64,000 nt of DNA, from positions 94,329 to 158,328 of the forward strand of contig DBUB01000008.1 in NCBI GenBank assembly GCA_002307725.1, read 5' to 3'. The translations under genes and the position numbers were made by a program. The notes beneath the pieces were generated by a model. That model did not search any database. It had not been told where the DNA came from and was given only the letters and a program-made list of their open reading frames with translations. The stretch comes from Alphaproteobacteria bacterium UBA1301. Its GTDB lineage: Bacteria; Pseudomonadota; Alphaproteobacteria; Micropepsales; Micropepsaceae. Within the stretch, counting starts at the first letter, position 1. Every line of letters starts with the position of its first letter. Shown here one piece after another: positions 52,986 through 61,897 of the stretch.

Positions 52986-53792
52986 ATGAACAACGCACCC
53001 ATCGGCATTTTTGATTCCGGCATGGGCGGGCTGACCGTCATGCGGGCGCTGGCCAAAAAGTTGCCGGGCGAACAGTTTCTTTATCTCGGCGATACCGCGC
53101 GCCTGCCCTATGGCACCAAAAGCGCCGACACCGTGCGCCGCTATGCGCTGCAGGCGGCTCATGCGCTGACGCGGCGCGACGTCAAGCTGGTGGTGATCGC
53201 CTGCAATACCGCTTCGGTCGGCCTCCCCTATCTGCAGGAAGCGCTGGCGCCGCTGCCGGTGATCGGGGTGATCGAGCCCGGTGCCGAAGCCGCGCTCGCC
53301 GCTGCGCCGGGCGGTCCGATCGGCGTCATCGCCACCGAAGGCACGGTCAAAGGCGGCGCTTACGTGCGCGCCATTCATGCGCTATCGGCCGCGCCAGTGG
53401 TACAGCAAGCCTGCCCGCTATTTGTGCCGATGGCCGAAGAAGGCTTGACCGACGGGCCGATCGCCGAAGCAGTGGCGCATCGCTATCTCGATCCCCTCAT
53501 GGCGCGATTGCCGAGGCCAAAAGTGCTGGTGCTCGGCTGCACTCATTATCCGGCACTGAAAAACGTCATCGCCCGCGTGGTCGGCCCCGATGTGACACTG
53601 GTCGACAGCGCCGCCATTACCGCCGATGTCGTGGCGCGCTTGCTAGCCGAGCGGGGCCTCGCCGCATCGGAAAGCCCGGGCGCGCACCATTTCTACTGCA
53701 CCGATGCGCCCGACCGCTTCGCCCGCGTCGGCGAGATTTTCTTCGGCAGCCAGATCGATCCGGGTGCGGTGGAGCAAGTGGACTTGCAGTAA
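52986..53792 (+). CDS. murI: Glutamate racemase
   Basis: A 268-residue enzyme making D-glutamate for peptidoglycan. Catalytic elements are D10 in IFDSGMGGL, C73 in VIACNTAS and C185 in VLGCTHYPAL. With dapD and dapE it forms a cell-wall precursor cluster. It converges on truA, with a GC-rich hairpin and no T-run between. Confidence 0.97.
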   Translation: MNNAPIGIFDSGMGGLTVMRALAKKLPGEQFLYLGDTARLPYGTKSADTVRRYALQAAHALTRRDVKLVVIACNTASVGLPYLQEALAPLPVIGVIEPGAEAALAAAPGGPIGVIATEGTVKGGAYVRAIHALSAAPVVQQACPLFVPMAEEGLTDGPIAEAVAHRYLDPLMARLPRPKVLVLGCTHYPALKNVIARVVGPDVTLVDSAAITADVVARLLAERGLAASESPGAHHFYCTDAPDRFARVGEIFFGSQIDPGAVEQVDLQ

Positions 53793-53813
53793 TTGCGCGC
53801 AACGCGCGCGGGC

Positions 53814-54551
53814 TTAGTAATCCACTTTCACAAAATACAGCCCATCGGGCGGCGACACCGGGCCACAACGAGAGCGGTCGCAGGCTTTCAGCGCGGCGGC
53901 GACATCGCGCGGACGCCATTTTCCTTCGCCGACCAGTTTCAGTGTGCCAACCATCGAGCGCACCTGATGATGCAGGAACGAGCGAGCGCTGGCTTCAATG
54001 TCGATCTCATCAAGGGCACGGCGCACTGTCAGTTTGTCCAGCGTCTTGACCGGCGATTTCGCCTGGCACTCCGAAGCCCGGAAGGTGGTGAAATCGTGTT
54101 GGCCGATGAGGGTTTGGGCGGCGGCGTGCATGGCGTCGGCATCGAGATCGTGCACCACCTGCCAAGCATGGCCACGGTCGAGCGCCAGCGGGGCGCGGCG
54201 GCAAATGATGCGATAAAGATAATGGCGGGCATGGGCCGAGAAGCGGGCGTTGAAGTCCGGATCGGCAATTTCGGCGTTCAGCACCGCAATCGGCGCCGGG
54301 CGCACGAAATGGTTCAACGCATCGCGGACTTTGTCGGGATGGAACGCTTTCACCAGGTCGAAATGTGCCACTTGCCCCAGCGCATGCACACCCGCATCGG
54401 TGCGTCCGGCGCCGGTGACGGTGGCGGTTTCGTGGCTGAACGAATGAATGGCCGCTTCCAGGGCGCCTTGCACCGACGGCCCATTGTCCTGCCGCTGCCA
54501 GCCGACAAACGGGCCGCCGTCATATTCCACCGTGAGGCGATAGCGCGGCAT
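53814..54551 (-). CDS. truA: tRNA pseudouridine(38-40) synthase
   Basis: A 245-residue enzyme isomerising uridines 38-40 of tRNA. The catalytic Asp is D52 in GAGRTDAGVHALGQ; YDGGPFVGWQRQ and SFLHHQVRSMVG are also typical. The start at 54551 overlaps the fmt stop codon (ATGA), so the pair is translationally coupled, and gives the canonical N-terminus MPRYRLTVEYDG. Confidence 0.97.
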   Translation of the reverse strand: MPRYRLTVEYDGGPFVGWQRQDNGPSVQGALEAAIHSFSHETATVTGAGRTDAGVHALGQVAHFDLVKAFHPDKVRDALNHFVRPAPIAVLNAEIADPDFNARFSAHARHYLYRIICRRAPLALDRGHAWQVVHDLDADAMHAAAQTLIGQHDFTTFRASECQAKSPVKTLDKLTVRRALDEIDIEASARSFLHHQVRSMVGTLKLVGEGKWRPRDVAAALKACDRSRCGPVSPPDGLYFVKVDY

Positions 54552-55492
54552 CAGGCGAGTCTGGTTCCCGGCGGCACCGGGAAGCCTTTGAGCAAGTCTC
54601 TCGAATCCATCGCGCGTCCACCTGAGCGCTGCACTTGGGTCGCGATAATCATCGAGCCAAAGGCGCACGCGACCACAAGCTGGTTGTTTCCACTCACATC
54701 ATCTCGGAGGACAGTACCCGGGCGGACATTGTCGTCACCTGAGTCCCCAATAGTGCAGTTCAGTATCTTCAACCGCTGGCCATTCACTTCTGTCCAAGAA
54801 CCCGGCCAAGGTGATAAGCCGCGTATCTGCCAGTCGACTTCTCGTGCCGGTTTGGTCCAATCGATTTTTGCTTCGTCTTTGAGGATTTTCTTGGCGTAGG
54901 TGGCGCCGTCTGCAGCTTGCGGCATAGCAGCGGCGCTGCCGCTCGCCAGCAGCTTCAGGCCGCGCGCCATCAGCTTGGCACCGGATTTGGCGAGTTCGTC
55001 GGTCAGCTCACCCGCGGTCTTGCGGCCGATGGCCGTTTTCTCGGTGAGGAGTACCGGGCCGGTATCAAGTCCTTCTTCCATGCGCATGACCATGACGCCG
55101 GCTTCGGTATCGCCCGCCATCACGGCACGCTGGATTGGGGCCGCGCCGCGCCAGCGCGGTAGCAGCGAGCCATGCAAATTCCAGCAGCCGAGACGCGGGG
55201 CGTCCAAAATCGGTTTGGGCAGGATCAGGCCGTAAGCGGCCGCCACTGCAACATCGAGGTTCAGGGCGGCAAATTGGGCTTGCGGTTCGCTCTGGCGCAG
55301 GCTGACCGGCGTGCGCACCTCAAGGCCATTCGCCAGCGCCAGCTTGGCCACCGGCGACGGCTCTTCCTTCATGCCCCGGCCTTTGGGGCGGGCAGGTTGG
55401 GAATAGACCGCGGCAATGTCGTGGCCTTCTGCGATCAATTCGGCGAGCAGCGGCACCGCAAAATCCGGCGTGCCCATAAAGGCTAAGCGCAT
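54551..55492 (-). CDS. fmt: Methionyl-tRNA formyltransferase
   Basis: A 313-residue enzyme formylating initiator Met-tRNA. It starts MRLAFMGTPDFAVP and contains AAYGLILPKPIL, the formyl-transfer motif NLHGSLLPRWRGAAPIQ and the C-terminal domain beginning near WQIRGLSPWPGSW. It follows def by 59 bases on the same strand, so def, fmt and truA form one operon acting on initiation and tRNA. Confidence 0.97.
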   Translation of the reverse strand: MRLAFMGTPDFAVPLLAELIAEGHDIAAVYSQPARPKGRGMKEEPSPVAKLALANGLEVRTPVSLRQSEPQAQFAALNLDVAVAAAYGLILPKPILDAPRLGCWNLHGSLLPRWRGAAPIQRAVMAGDTEAGVMVMRMEEGLDTGPVLLTEKTAIGRKTAGELTDELAKSGAKLMARGLKLLASGSAAAMPQAADGATYAKKILKDEAKIDWTKPAREVDWQIRGLSPWPGSWTEVNGQRLKILNCTIGDSGDDNVRPGTVLRDDVSGNNQLVVACAFGSMIIATQVQRSGGRAMDSRDLLKGFPVPPGTRLA

Positions 55493-55551
55493 CGCACCCC
55501 CACCCGAAGCGCTACGCGCTTCGACCTCCCCACCAGGGGGAGGTGAAAGAG

Positions 55552-56070
55552 TTACGCCAGTTCCTTCTGGCGTTTCGCCTTTCCCAGCTTTTTCAGCGCC
55601 ATCGAACGTTTGAGCCGCGACAAATGGTCGATGAAGAGTTTGCCGCTGAGATGGTCGATCTCGTGTTGCAGGCAATCGGCGAGGAAGCCGTCGGCCTCCA
55701 CGACCTGCTGATTGCCGTCGCGGTCGAGGTATTGGGCGCGGATGGCGGTATGGCGGGTGACCTCTTCCCAAATGTCGGGCACCGACAGGCAGCCTTCCTC
55801 GAATTTGGCGGTCTCTTCCGAGGCCCACAGAATCTTCGGATTGATGAAGACCTGCGGATCGTTCTTGCCTTCCTTCTGGGCGATGTCCATCACCACCACA
55901 TTGAGGGCCACGCCGATCTGCACCGCGGCCAAGCCGACGCCATCGGCGGCGTACATAGTTTCCAGCATGTCGTCGATCAGGCGACGGATGTCGCCGTCCA
56001 CTTTGTCGACGTCTTTGCCTTTCGCCTTGAGGCGGGGATCGGGGGCGGTCAGGATCGTGCGTTTGGCCAT
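55552..56070 (-). CDS. def: Peptide deformylase
   Basis: A 172-residue metalloenzyme that removes the N-formyl group from new proteins. The three family motifs are present: GVGLAAVQIG (44-53), EGCLSVPD with ligand C94, and QHEIDH with H136, E137 and H140. It precedes fmt, as in most bacteria. Confidence 0.97.
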   Translation of the reverse strand: MAKRTILTAPDPRLKAKGKDVDKVDGDIRRLIDDMLETMYAADGVGLAAVQIGVALNVVVMDIAQKEGKNDPQVFINPKILWASEETAKFEEGCLSVPDIWEEVTRHTAIRAQYLDRDGNQQVVEADGFLADCLQHEIDHLSGKLFIDHLSRLKRSMALKKLGKAKRQKELA

Positions 56071-56189
56071 GAGCTTCAGATAAGCGCGGGTCTATAATGG
56101 GTCAAGGGCAGCCCAAAGGGCGGCTTGCCGACTTGTCGGACAAATGCCAAATTCTATAGCCTTATAAATATAGTTAGCGGGAGGAGACA

Positions 56190-57824
56190 ATGGCAGGCAT
56201 TAGCAAGAGGGGGCTGTTTCAGGCGGTCGCTGGGCTTGGACTCGCCGCGGGGCTGCCGAAAACCGCGTATGGCGAAGGCGTGGCGGACATCGCTACCGGC
56301 CCGTTTGCCGCAACCTGGGATTCGCTGATTGCCGGCTATTCGGCGCCGGATTGGTTCCGTAACGCCAAGTTCGGCATCTGGGCCCATTGGGGTCCGCAAT
56401 GTGCCGCTGAGGACGGCGACTGGTACGCCCGCAACATGTATCTGCAAGGCCAGGAGCAATACGAACATCACCTGAAGCATTACGGGCATCCGGCCGATTC
56501 CGGCTTCATCGACGTCATCCGTTCCTGGACGGCGGAGAATTTCAACCCCGATGCGCTGCTCGATCTCTACGTTAAGGCTGGCGCCAAATACTTCGTCGCG
56601 CTGGCCAACCATCACGACAATTTCGACACCTACAATTCGAAATTCCACGCCTGGAACGCGACGCGGGTCGGCCCCAAACGCGACCTGATCGGACTATGGG
56701 CCAAAGCGGCACGGGTACGCGGCCTCAAGTTTGGCGTTTCCAACCACTCCGCCCATGCTTGGCACTGGTTCCAGGTCGCTTATGGCTACGATCCGGAAGG
56801 CGTGCGCCGTGGCCAGCGCTACGACGCGTGGACGCTGACCAAAGCGAGCGGCAAAGGCAAATGGTGGGAAGGCCTCGATCCGCAAGAGCTTTACGGCGGC
56901 CGTGTCATGCCGCTGCCGGACGGTTTCACCGACATCAAAACGGCCGACAAATGGCACGAGGACCACGACCGGCATTGGGACGAAAACCCGCCCGCCGCCA
57001 ATCCCGCCTTCACGCGGGCTTGGTTTCTGCGCTGCAAGGACTTGATCGATTCCTATCAGCCCGATCTGATCTATTTCGACAACACCGGACTGCCGCTCGG
57101 TCAGGCAGGGCTCGACATCGCCGCGCATTACTACAATGCCTCGCTCAAATGGCACGGCAAGCTGGACGCGGTGATCAACGCCAAATTCCTGCCCGAGGCA
57201 CGCCGTTCGGCGCTGGTGGAAGATACCGAACGCGGCCTGCACGGCGAAATCGCACAACACGCTTGGCAGACCGATACCTGCATCGGGCAATGGCACTACA
57301 GCCGCCCGGTTTATGAGAAAAACGAATACAAGAGCGCCGATCTGGTGGTTCACTTCCTGTGCGATATCGTCGCCAAGAACGGCAATCTGTTGCTTAGTGT
57401 GCCAGTGCGCCGCGACGGTACCATCGACGAAAAGGAAACCGCCATCGTCGAAGGCATCGCTGGCTGGATGGGGCGGTTTTCCGACGCTATCTACGGCACG
57501 CGGCCGTGGAAAATCGCCGGTGAAGGCCCGACCCAGGTGGCGGGCGGCGCGTTCGGCGAAGAAAAACTCAAGTCGTTCTCCGCCGCCGACATCCGCTTTA
57601 CTACCAAGAACGGCGCGCTTTACGCCATCACTCTCGGTCGGCCGGATAAATCCGTCACCATCAATGCACTCAGAGGCGCGAAGGTGAAGCGGGTGGAAAT
57701 GGCGGGGGCGACCGCGCCGCTTACGTTCCGGCAATCCGCCGAAGGCTTGGTGGTCGACGTGCCGGATGCGGCAAACCACGATTTCGGCGTAGCGCTGAAG
57801 ATCATGGGCGAAGGGCTGGTTTAG
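56190..57824 (+). CDS. GH29 alpha-L-fucosidase-type glycosidase, exported
   Basis: A 544-residue enzyme with an N-terminal KRGLFQAVAGLGLAAG signal region. The GH29 barrel has KFGIWAHWG, ALANHHDNFD and the nucleophile D297 in LIYFDNTG; the C-terminal beta domain starts near residue 440. It is the only carbohydrate gene within the housekeeping block and stands alone between def and rmuC, without transporter or regulator. GAGGAG lies 4 bases before the ATG. The acid/base residue cannot be placed with confidence, as is usual in this family. Confidence 0.88.
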   Translation: MAGISKRGLFQAVAGLGLAAGLPKTAYGEGVADIATGPFAATWDSLIAGYSAPDWFRNAKFGIWAHWGPQCAAEDGDWYARNMYLQGQEQYEHHLKHYGHPADSGFIDVIRSWTAENFNPDALLDLYVKAGAKYFVALANHHDNFDTYNSKFHAWNATRVGPKRDLIGLWAKAARVRGLKFGVSNHSAHAWHWFQVAYGYDPEGVRRGQRYDAWTLTKASGKGKWWEGLDPQELYGGRVMPLPDGFTDIKTADKWHEDHDRHWDENPPAANPAFTRAWFLRCKDLIDSYQPDLIYFDNTGLPLGQAGLDIAAHYYNASLKWHGKLDAVINAKFLPEARRSALVEDTERGLHGEIAQHAWQTDTCIGQWHYSRPVYEKNEYKSADLVVHFLCDIVAKNGNLLLSVPVRRDGTIDEKETAIVEGIAGWMGRFSDAIYGTRPWKIAGEGPTQVAGGAFGEEKLKSFSAADIRFTTKNGALYAITLGRPDKSVTINALRGAKVKRVEMAGATAPLTFRQSAEGLVVDVPDAANHDFGVALKIMGEGLV

Positions 57825-57833
57825 GCTAAGGCG

Positions 57834-59309
57834 TCAACTTTTCGTCGTGTCGGTGATCAGCAGATCACGCCCGGCTTGCGGAAGCCGCACCACCACTTCG
57901 GCGGGAAGGGCTTCCGGCAGCGGCTTGGTCGCCCCTTCGACACCGAGTTCCTGGAAGCGGCGGGCCTGCGGCATCACCGAGGTTTCGAGACTGCCGACGA
58001 AATTGTTGAACGACTTGACCGTGGTCGCAAGGCCGCGGCCGAGCGTGGCGACGTGATCGCCCATGGTACCAAGGCGGGTATAAAGCTCCTTGCCGAGGCG
58101 TGCGACATCGGCCGCGTTCTGCGCCAAGCGCTGCTGCCGCCAGCCGTAGGAAATCGCTTTGGCAAGCGCGATAAAAGTGGTCGGTGTACAGATCAATACC
58201 CGCGCCTTGATACCGTCTTCGAACAAGGACTGATCGCGCTCGAAAGCGGCGGAGACAAAATTATCGCCCGGGACGAACATCACCACGCAATCGGGACTGC
58301 CCTCGATCCGCTCCCAATAAGATTTGCTGGAAAGATTGTTGAGCCGCTCGCGCATTTGCGCCGCGTGACGCTTCAAAAGCGCCTCGCGCTCGTCATCACT
58401 GGTGGCGGACAGCGCGTCGATATAGGCGGAAATCGGCGCCTTAGCGTCAACAACGATGACCCGCCCGCCAGCGACCGAAATCACCACGTCGGGCCGCAAG
58501 GATTCATCGTCGCCGCGAAAATGTTTCTCGGTGGCGAAGTCGCAATGCTCCACCATCCCGGATAGTTCCATCACCCGGCGCAGCGTCTCTTCACCCCAAC
58601 GACCGCGCGTTTTGGGTGAGGCCCGCAGCGCATTGACCAGACTGGCGGTGACCGTTTTCACGTCCTCGTTCTTGGCCCGGACATCGTTGAGCGCGTTGGT
58701 GATTGCGCCGAACTGCTCCCTGCTGTCGTTTTGCAGCAGCTTAAGCGCGTCGTCATAGGCTTTGAGTGAATCGCCGAGCGGCTTTACCAGTTCGGCGATC
58801 TTCGCAGTGCGCTGGTCGAGGTCGTTGGCGGTCAGCTCTTTCTGGGAGGCAAACAGCGCGCCCGCCTGCTTGAGGAATTCCGCATTGCTGGCCTTGAGCA
58901 CATCACCGGCCAAAAGCTGGAACCGCTGCTGCACGTCATCACGCAAAGCGGTGAGTTGCGCCACCTGCTCCTGGCGGGATTTCTCCGAAGCGGCAAGATT
59001 GGCCTCCAGCGTCGCCTTTTCGGCCGCCAGCGCGGCATGGGTTTCGCGCAAGGATTTGAGGTCGTCTTCGATCCGCACCAGAGACTCGATTTTCGCCGTG
59101 GCCCCCGCCAAGTCCGCCGCCAACTCCGCGGCGCGAACTCGGGACGATTCCGCCTCGGCAGCGCGTTCGCGTAGCGGCGCCAGCTCGGCATCAAGTCCCG
59201 CAAGCCGGGTCAGCGCTGACTGGATATCGCGTCCGCGGACGATCCAGACAGTCAGTGCGCCGATCGCCAAGGAGCCGATCGCCACAATCGATGTCAGCAG
59301 CCAGTCCAT
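57834..59309 (-). CDS. rmuC: DNA recombination protein RmuC
   Basis: A 491-residue protein with one N-terminal membrane helix (about 3-23), a long Ala/Glu-rich coiled coil (about 30-135) and the RmuC nuclease-like domain with RGRWGEETLRRVMELSGM, VVDAKAPISAYIDA and VLICTPTTFIALAKAI. RmuC limits inversions at short repeats. It converges on the GH29 gene 9 bases away. Confidence 0.95.
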   Translation of the reverse strand: MDWLLTSIVAIGSLAIGALTVWIVRGRDIQSALTRLAGLDAELAPLRERAAEAESSRVRAAELAADLAGATAKIESLVRIEDDLKSLRETHAALAAEKATLEANLAASEKSRQEQVAQLTALRDDVQQRFQLLAGDVLKASNAEFLKQAGALFASQKELTANDLDQRTAKIAELVKPLGDSLKAYDDALKLLQNDSREQFGAITNALNDVRAKNEDVKTVTASLVNALRASPKTRGRWGEETLRRVMELSGMVEHCDFATEKHFRGDDESLRPDVVISVAGGRVIVVDAKAPISAYIDALSATSDDEREALLKRHAAQMRERLNNLSSKSYWERIEGSPDCVVMFVPGDNFVSAAFERDQSLFEDGIKARVLICTPTTFIALAKAISYGWRQQRLAQNAADVARLGKELYTRLGTMGDHVATLGRGLATTVKSFNNFVGSLETSVMPQARRFQELGVEGATKPLPEALPAEVVVRLPQAGRDLLITDTTKS

Positions 59310-59486
59310 ATCTTTCGTCCTGCCTCATGCCGGTTAGAACAAATAGCGTACTCGCACTAGGCAAGTCGAGCCGGATGGCGCAGCAAAAAAACGTGCCGTC
59401 CGCAGAAATGTTGCCGTAGACCGATTCCCATCGGCGGTGTCGCGTATAGAATCCACTTGGGGACAGAATCGCGGGAACGGCGGGCC

Positions 59487-59915
59487 ATGGATGCGGAAGC
59501 CTTTGCCAGGAAATATCCGGGGGCGGTCGTTTTCACGCACGGCCGCAAGGGCGCTTCGGTAATGCTGGCGGTGGCGCCGCACCGGCTGGTGCTCAAGATC
59601 GACGGCACCATCCAATCCGAAAACGTCGTCGGCCTGCTCAAGGACATGCGCGCCGCCGGTCATCTTGCCTCCGACGACTTCAACGCCCTCATCGACCTCA
59701 CTGCGTTCACCGGCGTGATCGACTGGGACGAGATCAAGAAGATCAGCGACGTCATGCCCAAAGGCGCCAGCCGCACTAACAAAAACGCCTATCTGGTGCA
59801 TGACACCTTCTTGGCCATGGTGGCTAAGATTACGTCCGCTCTGTTCCCTCAAACCGAATGCGCCGCCTTTACAACGGAAAAAGAAGCGCGCGCGTGGCTG
59901 GGGTGGGAATGCTGA
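59487..59915 (+). CDS. Small protein of unknown function, possibly STAS-like
   Basis: A 142-residue protein without signal or membrane segment. The alternating pattern RLVLKIDGTI, then helix, then FNALIDLTAFTGVIDWDEI recalls SpoIIAA/STAS-like folds, but I do not recognise a named family. The ATG at 59487 is chosen; an upstream TTG at 59457 is a poor alternative. It ends 3 bases before the end of the convergent M15 peptidase gene. Confidence 0.75.
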   Translation: MDAEAFARKYPGAVVFTHGRKGASVMLAVAPHRLVLKIDGTIQSENVVGLLKDMRAAGHLASDDFNALIDLTAFTGVIDWDEIKKISDVMPKGASRTNKNAYLVHDTFLAMVAKITSALFPQTECAAFTTEKEARAWLGWEC

Positions 59916-59918
59916 CGT

Positions 59919-60401
59919 TCAACCCGCGTAAGGATCGTAGGTCGAGTCGGGATACCAGGACCCGGCGAACAGATCGTGCTGTCTGGCGATCGAACAGCGT
60001 TGCACGTGGTCGCTGTCGGGAAAGCTCGTCGGCGTTTGCGGATGCCCCCAATCGCCACCCCAGACCAGCCCGTTGGCCTTTGCCAGCTTCCCTAGAAAAC
60101 TGAAATCGCCCTTCCAGGACGGCTGGCCGTTGATTGATTTTACCAAATCGCAGGCCAAGCCGTAGTGATGCACGCCGACGGCCTTCAGCTTCGTCGCGCC
60201 TTGACTGTACAGAAGCGCCTGACGGCTCTGGCTGCGATAGGTCTCGAACACCATCAGGTCGAAACCGTAGATCGACTTGGCTTGGGGAACGATCGTCTGC
60301 ACCGCCTGCCGGGTCGCTGGTTCGAGCAGATCGAGGTCGCTGACCGGATCATTGTCGGTGAAGTGCGGGCTCTTGACGATCACATCCGTGTAGAAGCTCA
60401 T
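59919..60401 (-). CDS. M15-family peptidase (D-Ala-D-Ala carboxypeptidase/endolysin-like)
   Basis: A 160-residue zinc peptidase with the M15 pattern: FETYRSQSRQALLYSQG, the HHYGLACDLV ligands (His and Asp) and a later GGDWGHP and DSDHVQ carrying the last His. No signal peptide is visible. Proteins like this cleave peptidoglycan stem peptides and occur as phage endolysins, but no phage genes surround it. The ATG at 60401 gives the conserved N-terminus. Confidence 0.82.
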   Translation of the reverse strand: MSFYTDVIVKSPHFTDNDPVSDLDLLEPATRQAVQTIVPQAKSIYGFDLMVFETYRSQSRQALLYSQGATKLKAVGVHHYGLACDLVKSINGQPSWKGDFSFLGKLAKANGLVWGGDWGHPQTPTSFPDSDHVQRCSIARQHDLFAGSWYPDSTYDPYAG

Positions 60402-60439
60402 GCGATGCCTCACGCAGAAAAGTGGACGAACACCAACAT

Positions 60440-61153
60440 TCAACAGCCGCCTTCGGACTTTGCGGCGGACAGAGCCGGCGGATTGGCCACTTTCGGCGGC
60501 GCAGAGACCGGGGGCGCGGACAGGCTTTCGATCGCGGCACGCGCTTGGTTGACCGCATAGGGCGCAAACAGCGACATCCCGGTCAGCAGAAACTTGGAGA
60601 TGGAGTTGATGCCCTGGATCTCGTGCCCGGTGGCAACGGAATAGAGTGCGAAAATCCCGAAGCCGAGAAACAGAATGAGCAGAGCGATCAGCCCGAAAAA
60701 GGCGATCAGACGGCTCGTGCTCGGCATCATCTTCGTGATCGCCACGCCAGCGTCGTTGGTGATCTCGGCTTCTTCCGCCAGCGCATCACCCAGATGCCAA
60801 GTCCCCGTGGTCCGCAAGCTGTTGCGGATCATCAAAAAAGCGCCGATCACGCTGACGTACACGAGGATAATGGCAGACAGAATGAACCATTGCGGCGCCG
60901 GACGAAATTCCGGCGGCTTCGTATCTTCTGCGGCCGAAGGCGAAGACTGCTTCGCAGCAGCGTCCGGTGCCGGAGACTGTGGCGCGGGCGGCGGTGTGGC
61001 TGTGTCCTGCTTCGCGCCGTTTTCCGGTGCCGTCGTCGTACTCACAGCCGGAGTATTCGGCGTGGGCGGACCAGCCGGTTCCGCTACGGCCGCGGTGGCG
61101 ATCAAAATTCCCAAGAATGCTGATGCAATTGCGCAACCGATGACTCTCGACAT
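60440..61153 (-). CDS. Membrane protein of unknown function with Pro/Ala-rich linker
   Basis: A 237-residue protein: signal peptide or first helix (about 1-24), a low-complexity Pro/Ala/Thr linker (about 25-85), then three hydrophobic helices (about 90-110, 150-172 and 185-205) and a second Pro/Ala-rich tail. I do not recognise a family. The start at 61153 has a GGGGG stretch upstream and gives a credible signal peptide. Confidence 0.75.
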   Translation of the reverse strand: MSRVIGCAIASAFLGILIATAAVAEPAGPPTPNTPAVSTTTAPENGAKQDTATPPPAPQSPAPDAAAKQSSPSAAEDTKPPEFRPAPQWFILSAIILVYVSVIGAFLMIRNSLRTTGTWHLGDALAEEAEITNDAGVAITKMMPSTSRLIAFFGLIALLILFLGFGIFALYSVATGHEIQGINSISKFLLTGMSLFAPYAVNQARAAIESLSAPPVSAPPKVANPPALSAAKSEGGC

Positions 61154-61300
61154 GGGGGGCCCCCAATAAAAAGAGTTTCGACACAACGCTACTTCCGCGG
61201 TTCTGTTGGCGGAAGCACAACCATGGAGAATATCATGGCCGAGAAAGTTGACAACAATAAGTTGTGTGGCGCTAGCAGGAGACACTCGCGGCCAGGCGAC

Positions 61301-61897
61301 CTACAGCGGCCGGCGCGCCTTGAAGGCGGCGGAGAGAGTGCCTTCGTCGAGGTAATCGAGTTCGCCGCCGACCGGCACGCCATGGGCGAGGCGGGTGACT
61401 TTAACGCCTGTATCCGCCAGCGCGTCGAGCAGGTAATGGGCCGTGGTCTGGCCTTCCACCGTCGCATTCATGGCGAGGATGATTTCTTCCACCCCGTCTT
61501 TGGCGCGGGTGATGAGCGAGGTCACGTTGAGCCGCTCCGGCGTGATGCCGTCGAGCGCCGACAACGCCCCGCCGAGCACGTGATAACGGCCCTTGAACAC
61601 GCCTGCCCGTTCCAGCGCCCACAAATCGGCGACGTCCTCCACCACGCAGAGGATCCGGCCCTCGCGGCGCGGATCGCGGCACAGACCGCACGGGCTGGCG
61701 GTGTCGAGATTGCCGCAAATCTCGCAGGTTTTGATGGCGCGGGCGGCATCGGTAAGCGCCAGCGCCAAGGGCTCCATCAAGACCTCGCGCTTTTTGAGGA
61801 GATCGAGCGCCGCCCGGCGGGCCGAACGCGGACCCAGGCCTGGCAGTTTGGCCAGGAGTTGAATTAGCCGTTCGATCTCGGGACCGATGGTGGACAC
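61301..61897 (-). CDS. recR: Recombination protein RecR
   Basis: A 198-residue recombination mediator. It has the helix-hairpin-helix LAKLPGLGPRSARRAA, a four-cysteine zinc finger (CEICGNLDTASPCGLC) and a Toprim domain beginning ILCVVEDVADLWALE. It starts with GTG that shares one base with the dnaX stop codon, so the two are translationally coupled. Confidence 0.97.
   Translation of the reverse strand: MSTIGPEIERLIQLLAKLPGLGPRSARRAALDLLKKREVLMEPLALALTDAARAIKTCEICGNLDTASPCGLCRDPRREGRILCVVEDVADLWALERAGVFKGRYHVLGGALSALDGITPERLNVTSLITRAKDGVEEIILAMNATVEGQTTAHYLLDALADTGVKVTRLAHGVPVGGELDYLDEGTLSAAFKARRPL

Noticed and set aside
51993..53378. 461-codon minus-strand frame across dapE and murI
   Set aside because: Antisense shadow; dapE and murI have complete active-site motifs.
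59919..60401. M15 peptidase as evidence of a prophage
   Set aside because: No integrase, capsid, tail or holin genes nearby; the gene lies in a stable housekeeping context.
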